Origin: Lactobacillus sp. ESL0701
GTDB taxonomy: Bacteria > Bacillota > Bacilli > Lactobacillales > Lactobacillaceae
DNA: 64,000 nucleotides
Reading direction: 5' to 3'
Assembly (NCBI RefSeq): GCF_029433445.1
Contig: NZ_JAQTIC010000006.1
Coordinates: 62,001-126,000 of the forward strand
Shown here: piece by piece, positions 36,516 to 45,183 of the stretch
How the letters are laid out: the number at the start of each line of letters is the position of its first letter
Numbering within the stretch: the first letter of the stretch is position 1
Translations under genes and position numbers: made by a program
Notes under the pieces: generated by a model
The model's input: the letters and a program-made list of their open reading frames with translations, nothing else
Database searches by the model: none
Told to the model about the DNA's origin: nothing

Positions 36516-37703
36516 TTATTGCAAATCATTTAAAAAACTTGTACCAACATCATTGCCCTTAACACCAAAATTAGCTAAAACAGTCGCGCCAAAATCAGAA
36601 AATGTTTCGCGTGTACCCAGACTGCCAGGATTCTTCATACTTAGCGAATAAGCAAGTAGCGGAACATATTCTCTGGTATGGTCGGTTCCCTTGTAAGTTG
36701 GATCATTACCATGATCAGCCGTGATAATTAACAAATCATCGTCATGCATGTTGTTCATTACAGTTCCTAGTCGCTTATCAAGTGCCATCAAAGCTTCGCC
36801 ATCACCAATTGTGTTTCTACGATGACCATACATGGCATCAAAGTCAACTAAGTTAATGAAGCAAAAGCCCGTAAAGTCTTCCTTCATTACATGGTCAACA
36901 TGATCCATGCCGTCCATATTGCTTTCATTATGGTAATTTTCATCAATGCCATGACCTGAAAAGATATCCATTGTCTTACCAACAGCAATTGTATGGTAAC
37001 CAGCATCTTGCAAATAATCCAAAACTGATTTTCCAGTTGGTTCTAGGGTAAAATCATGCCGGTTGGCGGTTCTAGTAAAGTGACCTTTACCACTGCCAAC
37101 ATATGGCCGCGCGATTATTCGACCAACGCGATACTTAGGACCATTGACCAAACTTCTGGCATAACGAGAAATACGGTAAAGTTCCTCAACCGGAATCACG
37201 TCTTCATGGGCTGCAATTTGCAAGACTGAATCACCCGAAGTGTAGATAATCAAGTCACCTGTTGCCATTTGGTGCTCGCCCAATTCGTCAATAATCTTTG
37301 TCCCAGATTCTGGACGATTACCCACAATTTTACGACCTGAAAATGCCGCAATCTTGTCTAATAATTCATCCGGAAAGCCATTCGGGAAAAAGCTTAATTC
37401 CTGCATTACTGGCATTTCCATCATTTCCCAGTGACCATCAAGACTATCCTTACCGACAGATACTTCTTGCATCTTACCAAAGTAACCTACGGGCTTATCT
37501 TGAACAGGAACACCGGCAATTGGCGTGTCCCGCAAGTTAGACAAACCCAACTTGGCAAAATTAGGCAACTTTAAGTCGCCCTTAAAGTATTCGCCAATAT
37601 GACCTAATGTGTCAGCACCCACATCATCAAAATCAGCGGCATCTGGTGCTTCACCAGTACCAATGGAGTCCATTACTAACCCAAAAATACGCTTATATTT
37701 CAT
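36516..37703 (-). CDS. deoB: Phosphopentomutase
   Basis: A 395-residue manganese enzyme of the alkaline-phosphatase superfamily. It converts deoxyribose 1-phosphate to deoxyribose 5-phosphate (and ribose 1- to 5-phosphate). Metal ligands are visible in [15 protein letters not shown] at the N-terminus and in [17 protein letters not shown] near the C-terminus. Thr in the segment [13 protein letters not shown] region and the block [10 protein letters not shown] are family-typical. It follows deoC by 19 bp in the same orientation with a GAGG ribosome-binding site. Confidence 0.95.
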   Translation of the reverse strand: MKYKRIFGLVMDSIGTGEAPDAADFDDVGADTLGHIGEYFKGDLKLPNFAKLGLSNLRDTPIAGVPVQDKPVGYFGKMQEVSVGKDSLDGHWEMMEMPVMQELSFFPNGFPDELLDKIAAFSGRKIVGNRPESGTKIIDELGEHQMATGDLIIYTSGDSVLQIAAHEDVIPVEELYRISRYARSLVNGPKYRVGRIIARPYVGSGKGHFTRTANRHDFTLEPTGKSVLDYLQDAGYHTIAVGKTMDIFSGHGIDENYHNESNMDGMDHVDHVMKEDFTGFCFINLVDFDAMYGHRRNTIGDGEALMALDKRLGTVMNNMHDDDLLIITADHGNDPTYKGTDHTREYVPLLAYSLSMKNPGSLGTRETFSDFGATVLANFGVKGNDVGTSFLNDLQ

Positions 37704-37722
37704 TTTTTAAGCCTCGTCATAA

Positions 37723-38376
37723 TTAAGACAAAATTTGCAAGGTTGCACTGACACCCAAACGACTAGCACCTGCTTCAATCATTGCCATTGCTTCATCGTA
37801 AGAATGAATTCCGCCGGATGCCTTAACACCTAAACGGTCGCCAACAACTTCACGCATTAATTTAACGTCTTCTACCTTTGCACCTGCGGAACTAAAACCG
37901 GTTGAAGTCTTAACAAAGTCAGCACCCGCTTCTTCACTAAGCTCACAAGCGCGTACTTTTTGATCGTGGTTAAGAAATGAAGTTTCAATAATGACCTTAA
38001 GTAACTTGTTCTCCTGGTGAACAGTGGCCACTACTGCCTTAATATCAGCAAGTACGGCATCATCATTACCGGCAATCAATTCACCAACGTTAATTACCAT
38101 ATCAATTTCTTCGGCGCCATCTGCAATTGCTTTTGTAGCTTCAAACGCTTTTGCTTCACTGCTCATTGCTCCCAAAGGAAAACCAACAACGCAACAAGTA
38201 TTAACATCTGAACCTGCTAATTCTTCAGTGACAAGCTTTGCCCAGTAGGAATTAACACAGACAGAAGCCGTGTTGTATTGCTTAGCCTCATTACAAATTT
38301 GGATGATCTCCTCCTTAGTTGCATTTGGCTTTAAAAGTGTATGATCTAAATATTTTGCTAATGTTGTTTTATCCAT
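37723..38376 (-). CDS. deoC: Deoxyribose-phosphate aldolase
   Basis: A 217-residue class I aldolase that cleaves deoxyribose 5-phosphate to acetaldehyde and glyceraldehyde 3-phosphate. The Schiff-base Lys is in LLKVIIETS (about residue 150), the proton-relay Lys in [10 protein letters not shown], and the conserved Asp near TLIKPNA-like [11 protein letters not shown] at the N-terminus. The ATG at 38374-38376 follows AGGAG. It is the first gene of the deoC-deoB-deoR-pdp run, with a promoter TTTACA/TATACT 16 bp apart. Confidence 0.96.
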   Translation of the reverse strand: MDKTTLAKYLDHTLLKPNATKEEIIQICNEAKQYNTASVCVNSYWAKLVTEELAGSDVNTCCVVGFPLGAMSSEAKAFEATKAIADGAEEIDMVINVGELIAGNDDAVLADIKAVVATVHQENKLLKVIIETSFLNHDQKVRACELSEEAGADFVKTSTGFSSAGAKVEDVKLMREVVGDRLGVKASGGIHSYDEAMAMIEAGASRLGVSATLQILS

Positions 38377-38399
38377 ATTTAACAACTCCTTTCGCCTAA

Positions 38400-38427
38400 A
38401 GTATAACTCGTTTTTTACAAATGTAAA
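38400..38427 (-). promoter_or_regulatory. deoC promoter
   Basis: On the minus strand TTTACA (38427-38422) and TATACT (38405-38400) are 16 bp apart, about 24 bp before the deoC start. The proposed DeoR operators begin just upstream. Confidence 0.65.
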
Positions 38428-38435
38428 TGCTTTTA

Positions 38436-38500
38436 CTTGAACATTTGTTTAAGAAACATTCTTAAGGCGAATGTTTACTTCTTGAACATAATTTCAATAA
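38436..38500. promoter_or_regulatory. Probable DeoR operators between deoC and nupC
   Basis: CTTGAACATTTGTTTAAG (38436-38453) is an imperfect palindrome. AAACATTC (38454-38461) and GAATGTTT (38469-38476) form a perfect inverted repeat with a 7-bp spacer. A further TTGAACATAATTTCAAT (38482-38498) resembles the Bacillus DeoR site ATTGAACAAAATTTCAAT. All lie between two divergent promoters for deoxynucleoside genes. Confidence 0.55.
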
Positions 38501-38505
38501 AAATA

Positions 38506-38562
38506 TTTACAATTAATAAAAATCATGGTAAACTAATTAGCAAATTAATGTAAGCGCTTATT
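38506..38562 (+). promoter_or_regulatory. nupC promoter with downstream cre site
   Basis: TTTACA (38506-38511) and TAAACT (38529-38534) have a 17-bp spacer. TGTAAGCGCTTATT (38549-38562), with the perfect core TAAGCGCTTA, matches 12 of 14 cre positions and lies just after the start site, where CcpA would block elongation. Confidence 0.55.
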
Positions 38563-38622
38563 AATAAAGCAATAATTAATTTTGAATAGATATTTATAGT
38601 TGAAAGTAAGAGTAGGTTAAAT

Positions 38623-39813
38623 ATGCAATTTTTATTTTTAATAACTGGTCTAGCCTTCGTATTTATCATTGGCTGGCTCGTCAGCAATGATCGTAAGCAT
38701 ATTAAATACCGCAAAATGGCTGTAATGTTCATTTTGCAATTAATAATTTCGTTTTTATGTCTTAAAACTTCTGGCGGGGTCAGCACAATGGCAGCCATTT
38801 CCAATTTCTTCAGTTGGCTAATGGTTCAAGCAGCTGGCGGGGTCAACTTCGTCTTCGGCGGTCTAGTTATTCAAAAGGGAGCCTCCGTTTTCTTTCTTAA
38901 CGTTTTGATGCCCATTGTCTTCATTTCCGCACTAGTTGGTATCCTTAATTACCTTAAGATTTTACCCTTTATTATTAAATGGACCGGATTTATCCTCAAT
39001 AAACTAGCTGGTATGGGCGAACTCGAAAGTTACTTTGCCGTATCGACGGCAATCTTAGGTCAACCCGAAGTTTTCTTAACGATTAAAGATATTATTCCTA
39101 AACTTGACGAAAAACGGCTCTATACTATCTGTGCCTCAGCCATGAGTGCTGTTTCCGCGGCTGTACTAGCTTCATACATGCAGCTCGTGCCCGGCAAATT
39201 CGTAGTAACTGCTGTCTTTCTCAATATCTTATCTGCCTTAATCGTGTCTTGTATTGTTAATCCATACGATGTCTCAGCTGAAGATATTTCAATTAACAAC
39301 ATTGAAACTGGCATTGAAAAAGAACCATTCTTCCAAGTTGTCGGCAATTATATTCAAGACGGTTTTAAACTGGCTGTTACCGTTGCTGCCATGTTAATCG
39401 GCTTTGTTGCCCTAATTACCTTTTTAAATAATACTTTTGCCCTGATTTTCCATATTAGCTTTACTAACTTCTTGGGTTATATCTTTGCCCCGATTGCCTA
39501 CCTGATGGGCGTACCTGCAGCAGACATTACCAAAGTCGGCGGGTTGATGGCAACCAAGATTTTAACTAACGAATTTGTGGCACTAGGTGAACTAAATAAA
39601 ATTGCGGCTACTCTATCACCAAAGGCCAATGCAATCATTTCTTCTTATCTAGTATCCTTCGCTAACTTTAGTGTTATTGGGATTATTACCGGTTCAATCA
39701 GATCTATCAGTCAAAAATCCGGAACGTTAGTTTCTAAATTCTCAATGAAATTGCTCCTAGGAGCAACATTAGCCTCAATTCTAACTGGTACCATTGTTGG
39801 GCTTTACTTCTAA
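38623..39813 (+). CDS. nupC: NupC-type concentrative nucleoside transporter
   Basis: A 396-residue membrane transporter of the CNT family, which takes up nucleosides with protons or sodium. It has about eight to ten helices, with the CNT blocks GGLVIQKGASVFFLNVLMPIVFISALVGIL, GQPEVFLTIK, MSAVSAAVLASYMQL and KILTNEFVALGEL. It is divergent from the deoC operon, so imported deoxynucleosides feed Pdp, DeoB and DeoC. The promoter carries a cre-like site, and candidate DeoR operators lie upstream. Confidence 0.93.
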   Translation: MQFLFLITGLAFVFIIGWLVSNDRKHIKYRKMAVMFILQLIISFLCLKTSGGVSTMAAISNFFSWLMVQAAGGVNFVFGGLVIQKGASVFFLNVLMPIVFISALVGILNYLKILPFIIKWTGFILNKLAGMGELESYFAVSTAILGQPEVFLTIKDIIPKLDEKRLYTICASAMSAVSAAVLASYMQLVPGKFVVTAVFLNILSALIVSCIVNPYDVSAEDISINNIETGIEKEPFFQVVGNYIQDGFKLAVTVAAMLIGFVALITFLNNTFALIFHISFTNFLGYIFAPIAYLMGVPAADITKVGGLMATKILTNEFVALGELNKIAATLSPKANAIISSYLVSFANFSVIGIITGSIRSISQKSGTLVSKFSMKLLLGATLASILTGTIVGLYF

Positions 39814-39860
39814 CTTATATACAACAGCTTTTGAAAAAATAACTCTAATTTTCTCAACAA

Positions 39861-39884
39861 AACAGGAACATTAATGTTCCTGTT
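39861..39884 (+). terminator. Terminator of nupC
   Basis: AACAGGAACATT and AATGTTCCTGTT form a 12-bp perfect stem about 47 bp after the stop codon, followed by TATAT. The U-tract is weak. Confidence 0.55.
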
Positions 39885-39975
39885 TATATCTAGTCGCTCT
39901 AAATTAACATTTAAAAAAATACAATTTTAATAGGTTAGACAATCATAACAATAAAAATTATGATATAATTTTTAT

Positions 39976-40078
39976 AGATGAAAATTTATACACGTACGTC
40001 TTGTATAAAAACAAAGTGTGCATGTAAGTTAGCTACTTGCAATGTACCTGGAGCAGTCACAATAGACTGCTTTTTTGT
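39976..40078 (+). ncRNA. Small RNA A (candidate antitoxin RNA, copy 1)
   Basis: A perfect extended -10, TGATATAAT (39961-39969), predicts a start near 39976. An RNA of about 100 nt would end at a terminator GCAGTC/GACTGC (40053-40070) followed by six T. It shows an internal hairpin TATACA/TGTATA and a second GTAAGT/ACTTGC. Its last 36 bases (40044-40079) are identical to those of a second RNA at 40417-40452. It runs toward the peptide gene at 40144-40248 and ends about 25 bp before that transcript's terminator. CUACUUG in this RNA can pair with CAAGUAG over the peptide stop codon. Confidence 0.5.
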
Positions 40079-40100
40079 TATTATTGGCAAAATGCAAAAT

Positions 40101-40133
40101 GATAACAAAAAAGGCGCAAGAATATCTTGCGTC
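40101..40133 (-). terminator. Terminator of the small peptide gene
   Basis: On the minus strand GACGCAAGA pairs with TCTTGCGCC around three bases and is followed by TTTTTTG. It lies just after the stop codon at 40144. Confidence 0.75.
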
Positions 40134-40143
40134 TTTCACTATA

Positions 40144-40248
40144 CTACTTGAGTAGTTTATCAAGTATGACAAGAATGTCACTCAACACCTGCTCAGCCTT
40201 TGAAAGCACAGAGTACAGTAAGAATAGTAGTACGATCTGACCAAACAT
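40144..40248 (-). CDS. 34-residue hydrophobic peptide, candidate type I toxin
   Basis: A short gene with an almost ideal Shine-Dalgarno (AGGAGGTG, seven bases before the ATG) and its own terminator. The peptide starts MFGQIVLLFLLYSVLSKA and ends SDILVILDKLLK. It has a hydrophobic N-terminal half, then an amphipathic segment with Lys at the end. Size and character resemble membrane toxins such as TisB or Fst-like peptides, though I cannot place it in a named family. The 5' leader holds a GAAAGA/TCTTTC hairpin ahead of the ribosome-binding site. CUACUUGA in the leader can pair with UCAAGUAG over the stop codon, a 5'-3' closure like that seen in several type I toxin mRNAs. A short bacteriocin-like peptide is an alternative. 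Confidence 0.6.
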   Translation of the reverse strand: MFGQIVLLFLLYSVLSKAEQVLSDILVILDKLLK

Positions 40249-40316
40249 CTTCTTCACCTCCTCATTACGAAAGATAATCAGTCTTTCAAGTAGGTGCGCC
40301 AAAAGCGTACCTTTTA

Positions 40317-40348
40317 AGTTTATCAGATCTTAGAAAACATGCTATAAT
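40317..40348. promoter_or_regulatory. Divergent promoters of the peptide gene and small RNA B
   Basis: On the plus strand TGCTATAAT (40340-40348) is a perfect extended -10 for small RNA B. On the minus strand TGATAAACT (40325-40317) is an extended -10 for the peptide mRNA, giving a leader of about 60 nt. The two start regions are back to back. Only weak -35 boxes are visible. Confidence 0.45.
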
Positions 40349-40354
40349 AACTTT

Positions 40355-40450
40355 AAGAATAGTAGTACATGGCTAATCATCCATGTAAGTGTACAAGCGA
40401 CCTTATCAATCGCAAGGTACCTGGAGCAGTCACAATAGACTGCTTTTTTG
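40355..40450 (+). ncRNA. Small RNA B (candidate antisense antitoxin, copy 2)
   Basis: The predicted start near 40355 follows TGCTATAAT, and the end is the terminator GCAGTC/GACTGC (40426-40443) with six T. The first 15 bases (TAAGAATAGTAGTAC, 40354-40368) are identical in sense to plus-strand bases 40219-40233. The RNA is therefore perfectly complementary to codons 6-10 of the peptide mRNA. A hairpin ACATGG/CCATGT follows. Its last 36 bases equal those of small RNA A. It is divergent from the peptide gene, so it would act in trans. Confidence 0.55.
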
Positions 40451-40482
40451 TTGTCATTGGTAAACACAATACTCGCAACTAA

Positions 40483-40514
40483 AAAAAGCGAACCTCTTTC
40501 AAGGTTCGCTTTTT
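40483..40514 (-). terminator. Terminator of the glutamine-type ABC operon
   Basis: AAAAAGCGAACCT pairs with AGGTTCGCTTTTT around six bases, directly after the stop of the ATPase gene on the minus strand. Confidence 0.85.
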
Positions 40515-40528
40515 AGTTTATTCAATTA

Positions 40529-41266
40529 TTAGACATTCAAGACCTTATCCAAGAAGTCCTGCAGACGCGGATTCTGTGGGTGGTCAAACATCTCTTCAGG
40601 TGTCCCCTGCTCCAATATCTTACCATCAGCGACAAAGACCACGCGATCGGCAACTTCCTTGGCAAAGCCCATTTCGTGAGTGACAACCACCATTGTCATT
40701 CCTTCTTTAGCTAATTTTTTCATAACAGCCAAAACGTCTCCGACCATTTCTGGATCAAGTGCCGAGGTCGGCTCGTCAAAGAGCATCACGTCAGGATTCA
40801 TTGCTAGTGCTCGCGCAATTGCCACCCGCTGCTGCTGACCACCTGATAATGACTGAATAGTGGCGTCAAATTTATCAGCTAGACCAACAGTTTCAAGCAA
40901 TTTTTTAGCTTGTTTATTAGCAGCAGCCTTGTCCAATTTCTTTAACTCCACAGGAGCCAGCATAATATTATCACCAACTGACAAATTGTTAAACAAGTTA
41001 AAGTGCTGGAACACCATGCCAATATTTTCGCGCACCTTGTTCATGTCAGTCTTAGGATCGGCAATATTAATGCCATCAACAACAACAGTTCCTGAAGTTG
41101 GCTCCTCAAGTTTATTAAGTGTCCGCAATAAAGTACTTTTACCAGAACCAGACGGCCCGATAATAACAACAACTTCGTTATCATCAACAGTTAAATCAAT
41201 ATTTTTTAAAACTTCATTACTGCCATAATTTTTAACTAAATTCTTTACTTCTATTTTCGCACTCAT
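40529..41266 (-). CDS. glnQ: Polar amino acid ABC transporter ATP-binding protein (GlnQ-like)
   Basis: A 245-residue ATPase with Walker [11 protein letters not shown]-loop [11 protein letters not shown], signature LSGGQQQR and Walker [14 protein letters not shown]. The sequence is that of the polar amino acid group (GlnQ/ArtM). The ATG at 41264-41266 overlaps the stop of the upstream permease fusion (ATGA), and a GAGGA ribosome-binding site precedes it. A longer reading would extend far into the permease gene and lacks family similarity. It powers the fused binding protein/permease encoded upstream. Confidence 0.93.
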   Translation of the reverse strand: MSAKIEVKNLVKNYGSNEVLKNIDLTVDDNEVVVIIGPSGSGKSTLLRTLNKLEEPTSGTVVVDGINIADPKTDMNKVRENIGMVFQHFNLFNNLSVGDNIMLAPVELKKLDKAAANKQAKKLLETVGLADKFDATIQSLSGGQQQRVAIARALAMNPDVMLFDEPTSALDPEMVGDVLAVMKKLAKEGMTMVVVTHEMGFAKEVADRVVFVADGKILEQGTPEEMFDHPQNPRLQDFLDKVLNV

Positions 41267-43404
41267 ACATTCGTCCTCTTTTGTACCCAATTTGATAACC
41301 AAGTCAGCAATGTAATAACAATTAAGTAAATTACCGCGATAATTGTCCAAACCTTAAAGCCTTCAAGGTTCCGCGCGATAATAATTTTACCTGTTTGCGT
41401 CAATTCTAGGATACCGATAATTGATAAGATTGAGGTATCCTTCAAGGTAATAATAAATTGGTTGATAAATGACGGCACCATAATCTTGATTCCTTGCGGC
41501 AAGATAACTTTGCGCATCGCCTTGCCAAACGGCAATCCTAATGAGCGCGCAGCTTCCATTTGCCCAGAATCAACGGCATTAATTCCCCCCTTAACAAAGG
41601 CAGCAATATAGGCTCCTTCGTTTAAGGTTAACGTTAGAACACCAGCGACAAAGGCGGGAATCTTTTGTCCGGTTAAACTTGGGATTCCCGTGTAAATGAA
41701 TAATGCCAAAACTAAGAGCGGCATTCCCCGGAAAATGTAAATCAAAGTGCTGGAAAGACTATTGCAGAACTTATTCGGCAGAACACCCAATAGACCAACC
41801 AAAACGCCAAAAATTGTAGCAAAGATAATCGCAACGACTGTTAACCACATTGTTTCCGCGAAGCCGGACAATAATGCATCCTTGTTTTGCTTAAGTAAAC
41901 CAACAAAGCTGCGGTCTTCATTACCTTGACCATTATCAGCAACTTTTTTATCAGTAGTTCCTAGATACTTAGCAGTAATATCATCGTAAGTACCACTGGA
42001 CTTTAAGTCTTTCAAACCAGCATTAAATGCAGCCAGCAATGCCTTATTTTGCCCCTTCTTAACCGCAAAAGCATATGGTGCCTTAACTGCAGGCTTAGTC
42101 ACAATGCGTAACTTGGTACCCTTTTTAATAGCATATTGCATGACCGGTTGGTCTTCAAAACAAGCAGCTGAGTTACCCGTCAACACATCTTGGTACATAT
42201 TGTTAGAATCATCAAACGTTGTTGTCTTGAAGCCATACTTCTTCTTAATGCTATTAGCGTATTGAGCGCCAGCTGTCCCAGTCTTAATCGCAACCTTTTT
42301 ACCACGTAATTGTGATAACTTGGTAATCTTACCCTTAGTCGAGGTTGCCATAATAACTCCCGACATAAAGTATGGATCAGAGAAGTCAATCTTCTTTTCA
42401 CGCTCCGGTGTAATTGACATTCCCGCAATCATTCCGTCAATCTGACCGGATTCCAGTGCTTGCAGTGAACCATTAAAGCCCATCGGCTTGATATTAACCT
42501 TGAAGCCTTGCTCTTGGGCAATATTCTTCAAAATATCAATATCAATGCCGATGTACTGATTATTGGCGTTAGCAAATTCAAATGGTGGGAAAGTTACATC
42601 TGTACCAATTGTAAAAGTCTTACCCTTCAAGTCTGGGTTTAATTTACTGCCAAGATACTTACCCACAATCTTGTTATAAGTACCATTAGCCTTAATTTTG
42701 GCAAAACCAGCATTAAACTTCTTGATTAATTCTGGATGGGTACCCTTTTTAACCGCAAAACCATACCAGCCAGTATTAGCTGCCTTAGTGACAATCTTCA
42801 GCTTCATGCCTTGGTTAATGGCATATTGCATGACTGGTTGGTCTTCAAAACAGGCAACAGAATTACCAGTTAAAACATCCTGATACATATTGTCGGAATC
42901 ATCAAAGGTAGCTGTCTTAAAGCCATACTTTTTCTTCAAGCTAGTTGCATATTGTGCAGCTGCGGTACCAGTCTTAATAGCCACCCGCTTACCCTTCAAA
43001 TCAGCAAAGCTCTTGATGTTACTATTCTTACCAACGGCCATGACAACCCCAGTCTTAAAGTACGGTGTACTAAAGTCAAACTTGGCTTGCCGCTCCTTGG
43101 TAATCGTCATCCCAGCAATAATCCCGTCTAGTTGACCAGACTGCACGGATTGTACTGCTCCATTGAAACCAACTTGCTTAGTTTCAACTTTGAAGCCTTC
43201 TTCTTTGGCCACAGCATTAATAATGTCAATATCAATACCAACATATTTATTATTATCATTGGCAAATTCGAACGGCGGATAGGTCACGTCCGTCCCAATT
43301 TCATAGGTTTTAGCATCTGCTTTTGTCGCAAAAATGCTAAAGCACATCAACATCATTCCCAGGATTATCATCCCAAAAAAGCTTTTTTGCAATTTTTTGT
43401 GCAT
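41263..43404 (-). CDS. glnP: Glutamine-type ABC transporter, fused tandem substrate-binding domains and permease
   Basis: A 713-residue fusion. A signal or anchor segment (residues about 10-30) is followed by two tandem SBP_bac_3 domains (about 32-255 and 262-485) that repeat the same blocks: [17 protein letters not shown] then [18 protein letters not shown] permease domain of about 215 residues with the EAA loop [21 protein letters not shown] completes the chain. The architecture is that of Lactococcus GlnP (SBD1-SBD2-TMD), which imports glutamine, glutamate and asparagine with different affinities per domain. The ATG at 43402-43404 fits a GGGAGC ribosome-binding site. It forms an operon with the ATPase. 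Confidence 0.93.
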   Translation of the reverse strand: MHKKLQKSFFGMIILGMMLMCFSIFATKADAKTYEIGTDVTYPPFEFANDNNKYVGIDIDIINAVAKEEGFKVETKQVGFNGAVQSVQSGQLDGIIAGMTITKERQAKFDFSTPYFKTGVVMAVGKNSNIKSFADLKGKRVAIKTGTAAAQYATSLKKKYGFKTATFDDSDNMYQDVLTGNSVACFEDQPVMQYAINQGMKLKIVTKAANTGWYGFAVKKGTHPELIKKFNAGFAKIKANGTYNKIVGKYLGSKLNPDLKGKTFTIGTDVTFPPFEFANANNQYIGIDIDILKNIAQEQGFKVNIKPMGFNGSLQALESGQIDGMIAGMSITPEREKKIDFSDPYFMSGVIMATSTKGKITKLSQLRGKKVAIKTGTAGAQYANSIKKKYGFKTTTFDDSNNMYQDVLTGNSAACFEDQPVMQYAIKKGTKLRIVTKPAVKAPYAFAVKKGQNKALLAAFNAGLKDLKSSGTYDDITAKYLGTTDKKVADNGQGNEDRSFVGLLKQNKDALLSGFAETMWLTVVAIIFATIFGVLVGLLGVLPNKFCNSLSSTLIYIFRGMPLLVLALFIYTGIPSLTGQKIPAFVAGVLTLTLNEGAYIAAFVKGGINAVDSGQMEAARSLGLPFGKAMRKVILPQGIKIMVPSFINQFIITLKDTSILSIIGILELTQTGKIIIARNLEGFKVWTIIAVIYLIVITLLTWLSNWVQKRTNV

Positions 43405-43533
43405 AAACTTCGCTCCCAAAATTAAAACTAAATTATATATTTAATCAAAAACAAATGTATAACTTGCTATTCATCTTACCATACTTATTAGCTTGGATGG
43501 TAATCAACAGCCAATCTAATAAGAAAATTAAAA

Positions 43534-43564
43534 AACGAGCTTCAACTACTAAGCGAAGTTCGTT
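43534..43564 (-). terminator. Terminator of the fatty acid synthesis operon
   Basis: On the minus strand AACGAACTTC pairs with GAAGCTCGTT (one G-U) and is followed by TTTTTAATTTTC, right after the accA stop. Confidence 0.75.
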
Positions 43565-43571
43565 AATTCTC

Positions 43572-44342
43572 TTAAAATTTGCGAAAACGTGCATGACGCT
43601 GGGCTAATAACTGCTCTAACCCAATTTGGTCAAAGTCAATTAATTGCTCATTAATCAGTTGCTTCAAGGCAGAAGCATTGTCAGCCAGGATATTTTCCGG
43701 TAAAACGCGCTCAACTACGCCCTGCTTCTTAAGCCATTCTGGTTCAATATGCATTAGTTGCGCGGCATCTTGCGCACGCTGACCATCCTTCCACATAATT
43801 GAAGCAAAGCCTTCTGGCGAAACCACGGTATACATACTATGTTCCAGCATCCAAACTTGATCGCTGCATGCTAGAGCTAAGGCACCGCCAGAACCGGCTT
43901 CGCCGATGATAATTGCTAACAATGGTACCTTTAATTGTAACATTGCGCTAATATTTTCGGCTAAAATCTGCCCTTGACCACTTGCTTCGGCATCAGCACC
44001 GGGATAAGCTCCTGGTGTATTAATCAGTGTAATAATCGGACAGTTGAGACTTTCAGCTGTCTTCATGATCCGCAGTGCCTTGCGATAGCCTTGCGGTTCG
44101 GGACTACCGAAGTTAGTCGCCAAACGCTCCTGCATGTCCTTACCCTTATTAGTTGCAATCACACAGACGCTGCGCCCGCCGCAACTAGCAAAACCGCCAA
44201 CAATTGCCGCATCATCACCGGCAGCGCGATCACCATGCATTTCAAAAAAGTCGGGGAACAATTGATTAATCAGTGCCCGCATATCAGTCTTGCTATCTTC
44301 ACGCGCGCCAGCCATAATGGCTGCTATTTTTTTACTCTCCAT
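43572..44342 (-). CDS. accA: Acetyl-CoA carboxylase carboxyltransferase subunit alpha
   Basis: A 256-residue crotonase-fold subunit which, with AccD, transfers CO2 from carboxybiotin on AccB to acetyl-CoA. Family blocks GSPEPQGYRKALRIM, TLINTPGAYPGADAEASGQG and GEAGSGGALALACSDQVWMLEHSMYTVVSPEG are present. I start it at the ATG at 44340-44342, with GTGGAGAGG just before it, inside the end of accD (11-bp overlap). It is shorter than E. coli AccA because it lacks most of the N-terminal helical part, as is usual in lactobacilli. It is the last gene of the cluster. Confidence 0.94.
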   Translation of the reverse strand: MESKKIAAIMAGAREDSKTDMRALINQLFPDFFEMHGDRAAGDDAAIVGGFASCGGRSVCVIATNKGKDMQERLATNFGSPEPQGYRKALRIMKTAESLNCPIITLINTPGAYPGADAEASGQGQILAENISAMLQLKVPLLAIIIGEAGSGGALALACSDQVWMLEHSMYTVVSPEGFASIMWKDGQRAQDAAQLMHIEPEWLKKQGVVERVLPENILADNASALKQLINEQLIDFDQIGLEQLLAQRHARFRKF

Positions 44343-45183
44343 TAGCGCCTCTCCACTTTTGTCCAGCAAAAATCGTCAATAACTGCCCTAACTTATCCAC
44401 CTGCTGCGACCTTGGCACAATTGCGTCAACAAAGCCATTTTGATAAGCATTTTCAGCACTTTGAAACCCTTGTGGCAACTTCTTATGAATTGTCTGCTCA
44501 ATAACGCGGCGACCAGCAAATGCTACCATCGCCTTGGGTTCAGCCAAAATAATATCGGCTTGCGAAGCAAAGCTGGCGGTTACCCCACCAGTTGTCGGAT
44601 CCATAATTACAACAATATAAGGAAGACCAGCCGCGCGATGGTCATTAACCGCCTGCGAAATTTTGGCCATTTGCATTAGCGATTGAATACCTTCCTGCAT
44701 TCGGGCTCCACCAGAAGCGGTAAACATAATTACAGGTAAACTTAACTCCGTAGCCTTTTCAAACAAGCGTGTTATTCGTTCGCCGTTAGCCGTGCCAAGA
44801 CTGCCCATAATAAAGGCTGGGTCCATAATCCCTAAGGCAGCTTGCTGACCCCTAATTTCGGCTTGACCAGTTAACACGGCATCTTGTAATTTAGTCTGTT
44901 CACGTGCCTTGGTCAGTTTTTCTTGATAACCGGGGAACTTTAAGGGATCTGTCGTTGTTAAATCTGTATCCCATTCCGTAAATTGCTTCGTTAGCATCTT
45001 TAACCGCTGACGCGCAGTCACACGAAAGCCGTAACCGCAATTAGGACAAACATGGTACTTACCTGCACGGGCGAAGTAAAATTTAGCGCCACATTTTTGA
45101 CAATAGCGAAAAATACCCTTCGGGACTTTTTCCTCGTAATCTTTCAACGCCTGCTTAGGATGGCGGGCAAACTTAGCAGCCAT
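44332..45183 (-). CDS. accD: Acetyl-CoA carboxylase carboxyltransferase subunit beta
   Basis: A 283-residue partner of AccA. The N-terminal four-cysteine zinc ribbon is visible (CQKCGAKFYFARAGKYHVC then PNCG, residues about 28-50). The crotonase fold follows, with blocks GIMDPAFIMGSLGTANGE, TASGGARMQEGIQSLMQM and PTTGGVTASFASQADIILAEPKA. It overlaps accC by one base and accA by 11 bp. The tight overlaps suggest balanced translation of the complex. Confidence 0.95.
   Translation of the reverse strand: MAAKFARHPKQALKDYEEKVPKGIFRYCQKCGAKFYFARAGKYHVCPNCGYGFRVTARQRLKMLTKQFTEWDTDLTTTDPLKFPGYQEKLTKAREQTKLQDAVLTGQAEIRGQQAALGIMDPAFIMGSLGTANGERITRLFEKATELSLPVIMFTASGGARMQEGIQSLMQMAKISQAVNDHRAAGLPYIVVIMDPTTGGVTASFASQADIILAEPKAMVAFAGRRVIEQTIHKKLPQGFQSAENAYQNGFVDAIVPRSQQVDKLGQLLTIFAGQKWRGANGE

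Noticed and set aside
39978..40151. 57-codon plus-strand ORF through small RNA A
   Set aside because: Its ATG would lie only about two bases after the predicted transcription start, with no ribosome-binding site, and the frame runs through a strong terminator.
40369..40482. 37-codon plus-strand ORF through small RNA B
   Set aside because: No Shine-Dalgarno sequence precedes it, and it spans the terminator. The frame shared with copy A is noted in the findings but is weak evidence.
41267..41350. 28-residue upstream extension of the GlnQ-like ATPase
   Set aside because: It lies inside the permease gene, has no ribosome-binding site, and the family start [10 protein letters not shown] is at 41266 in an ATGA overlap.
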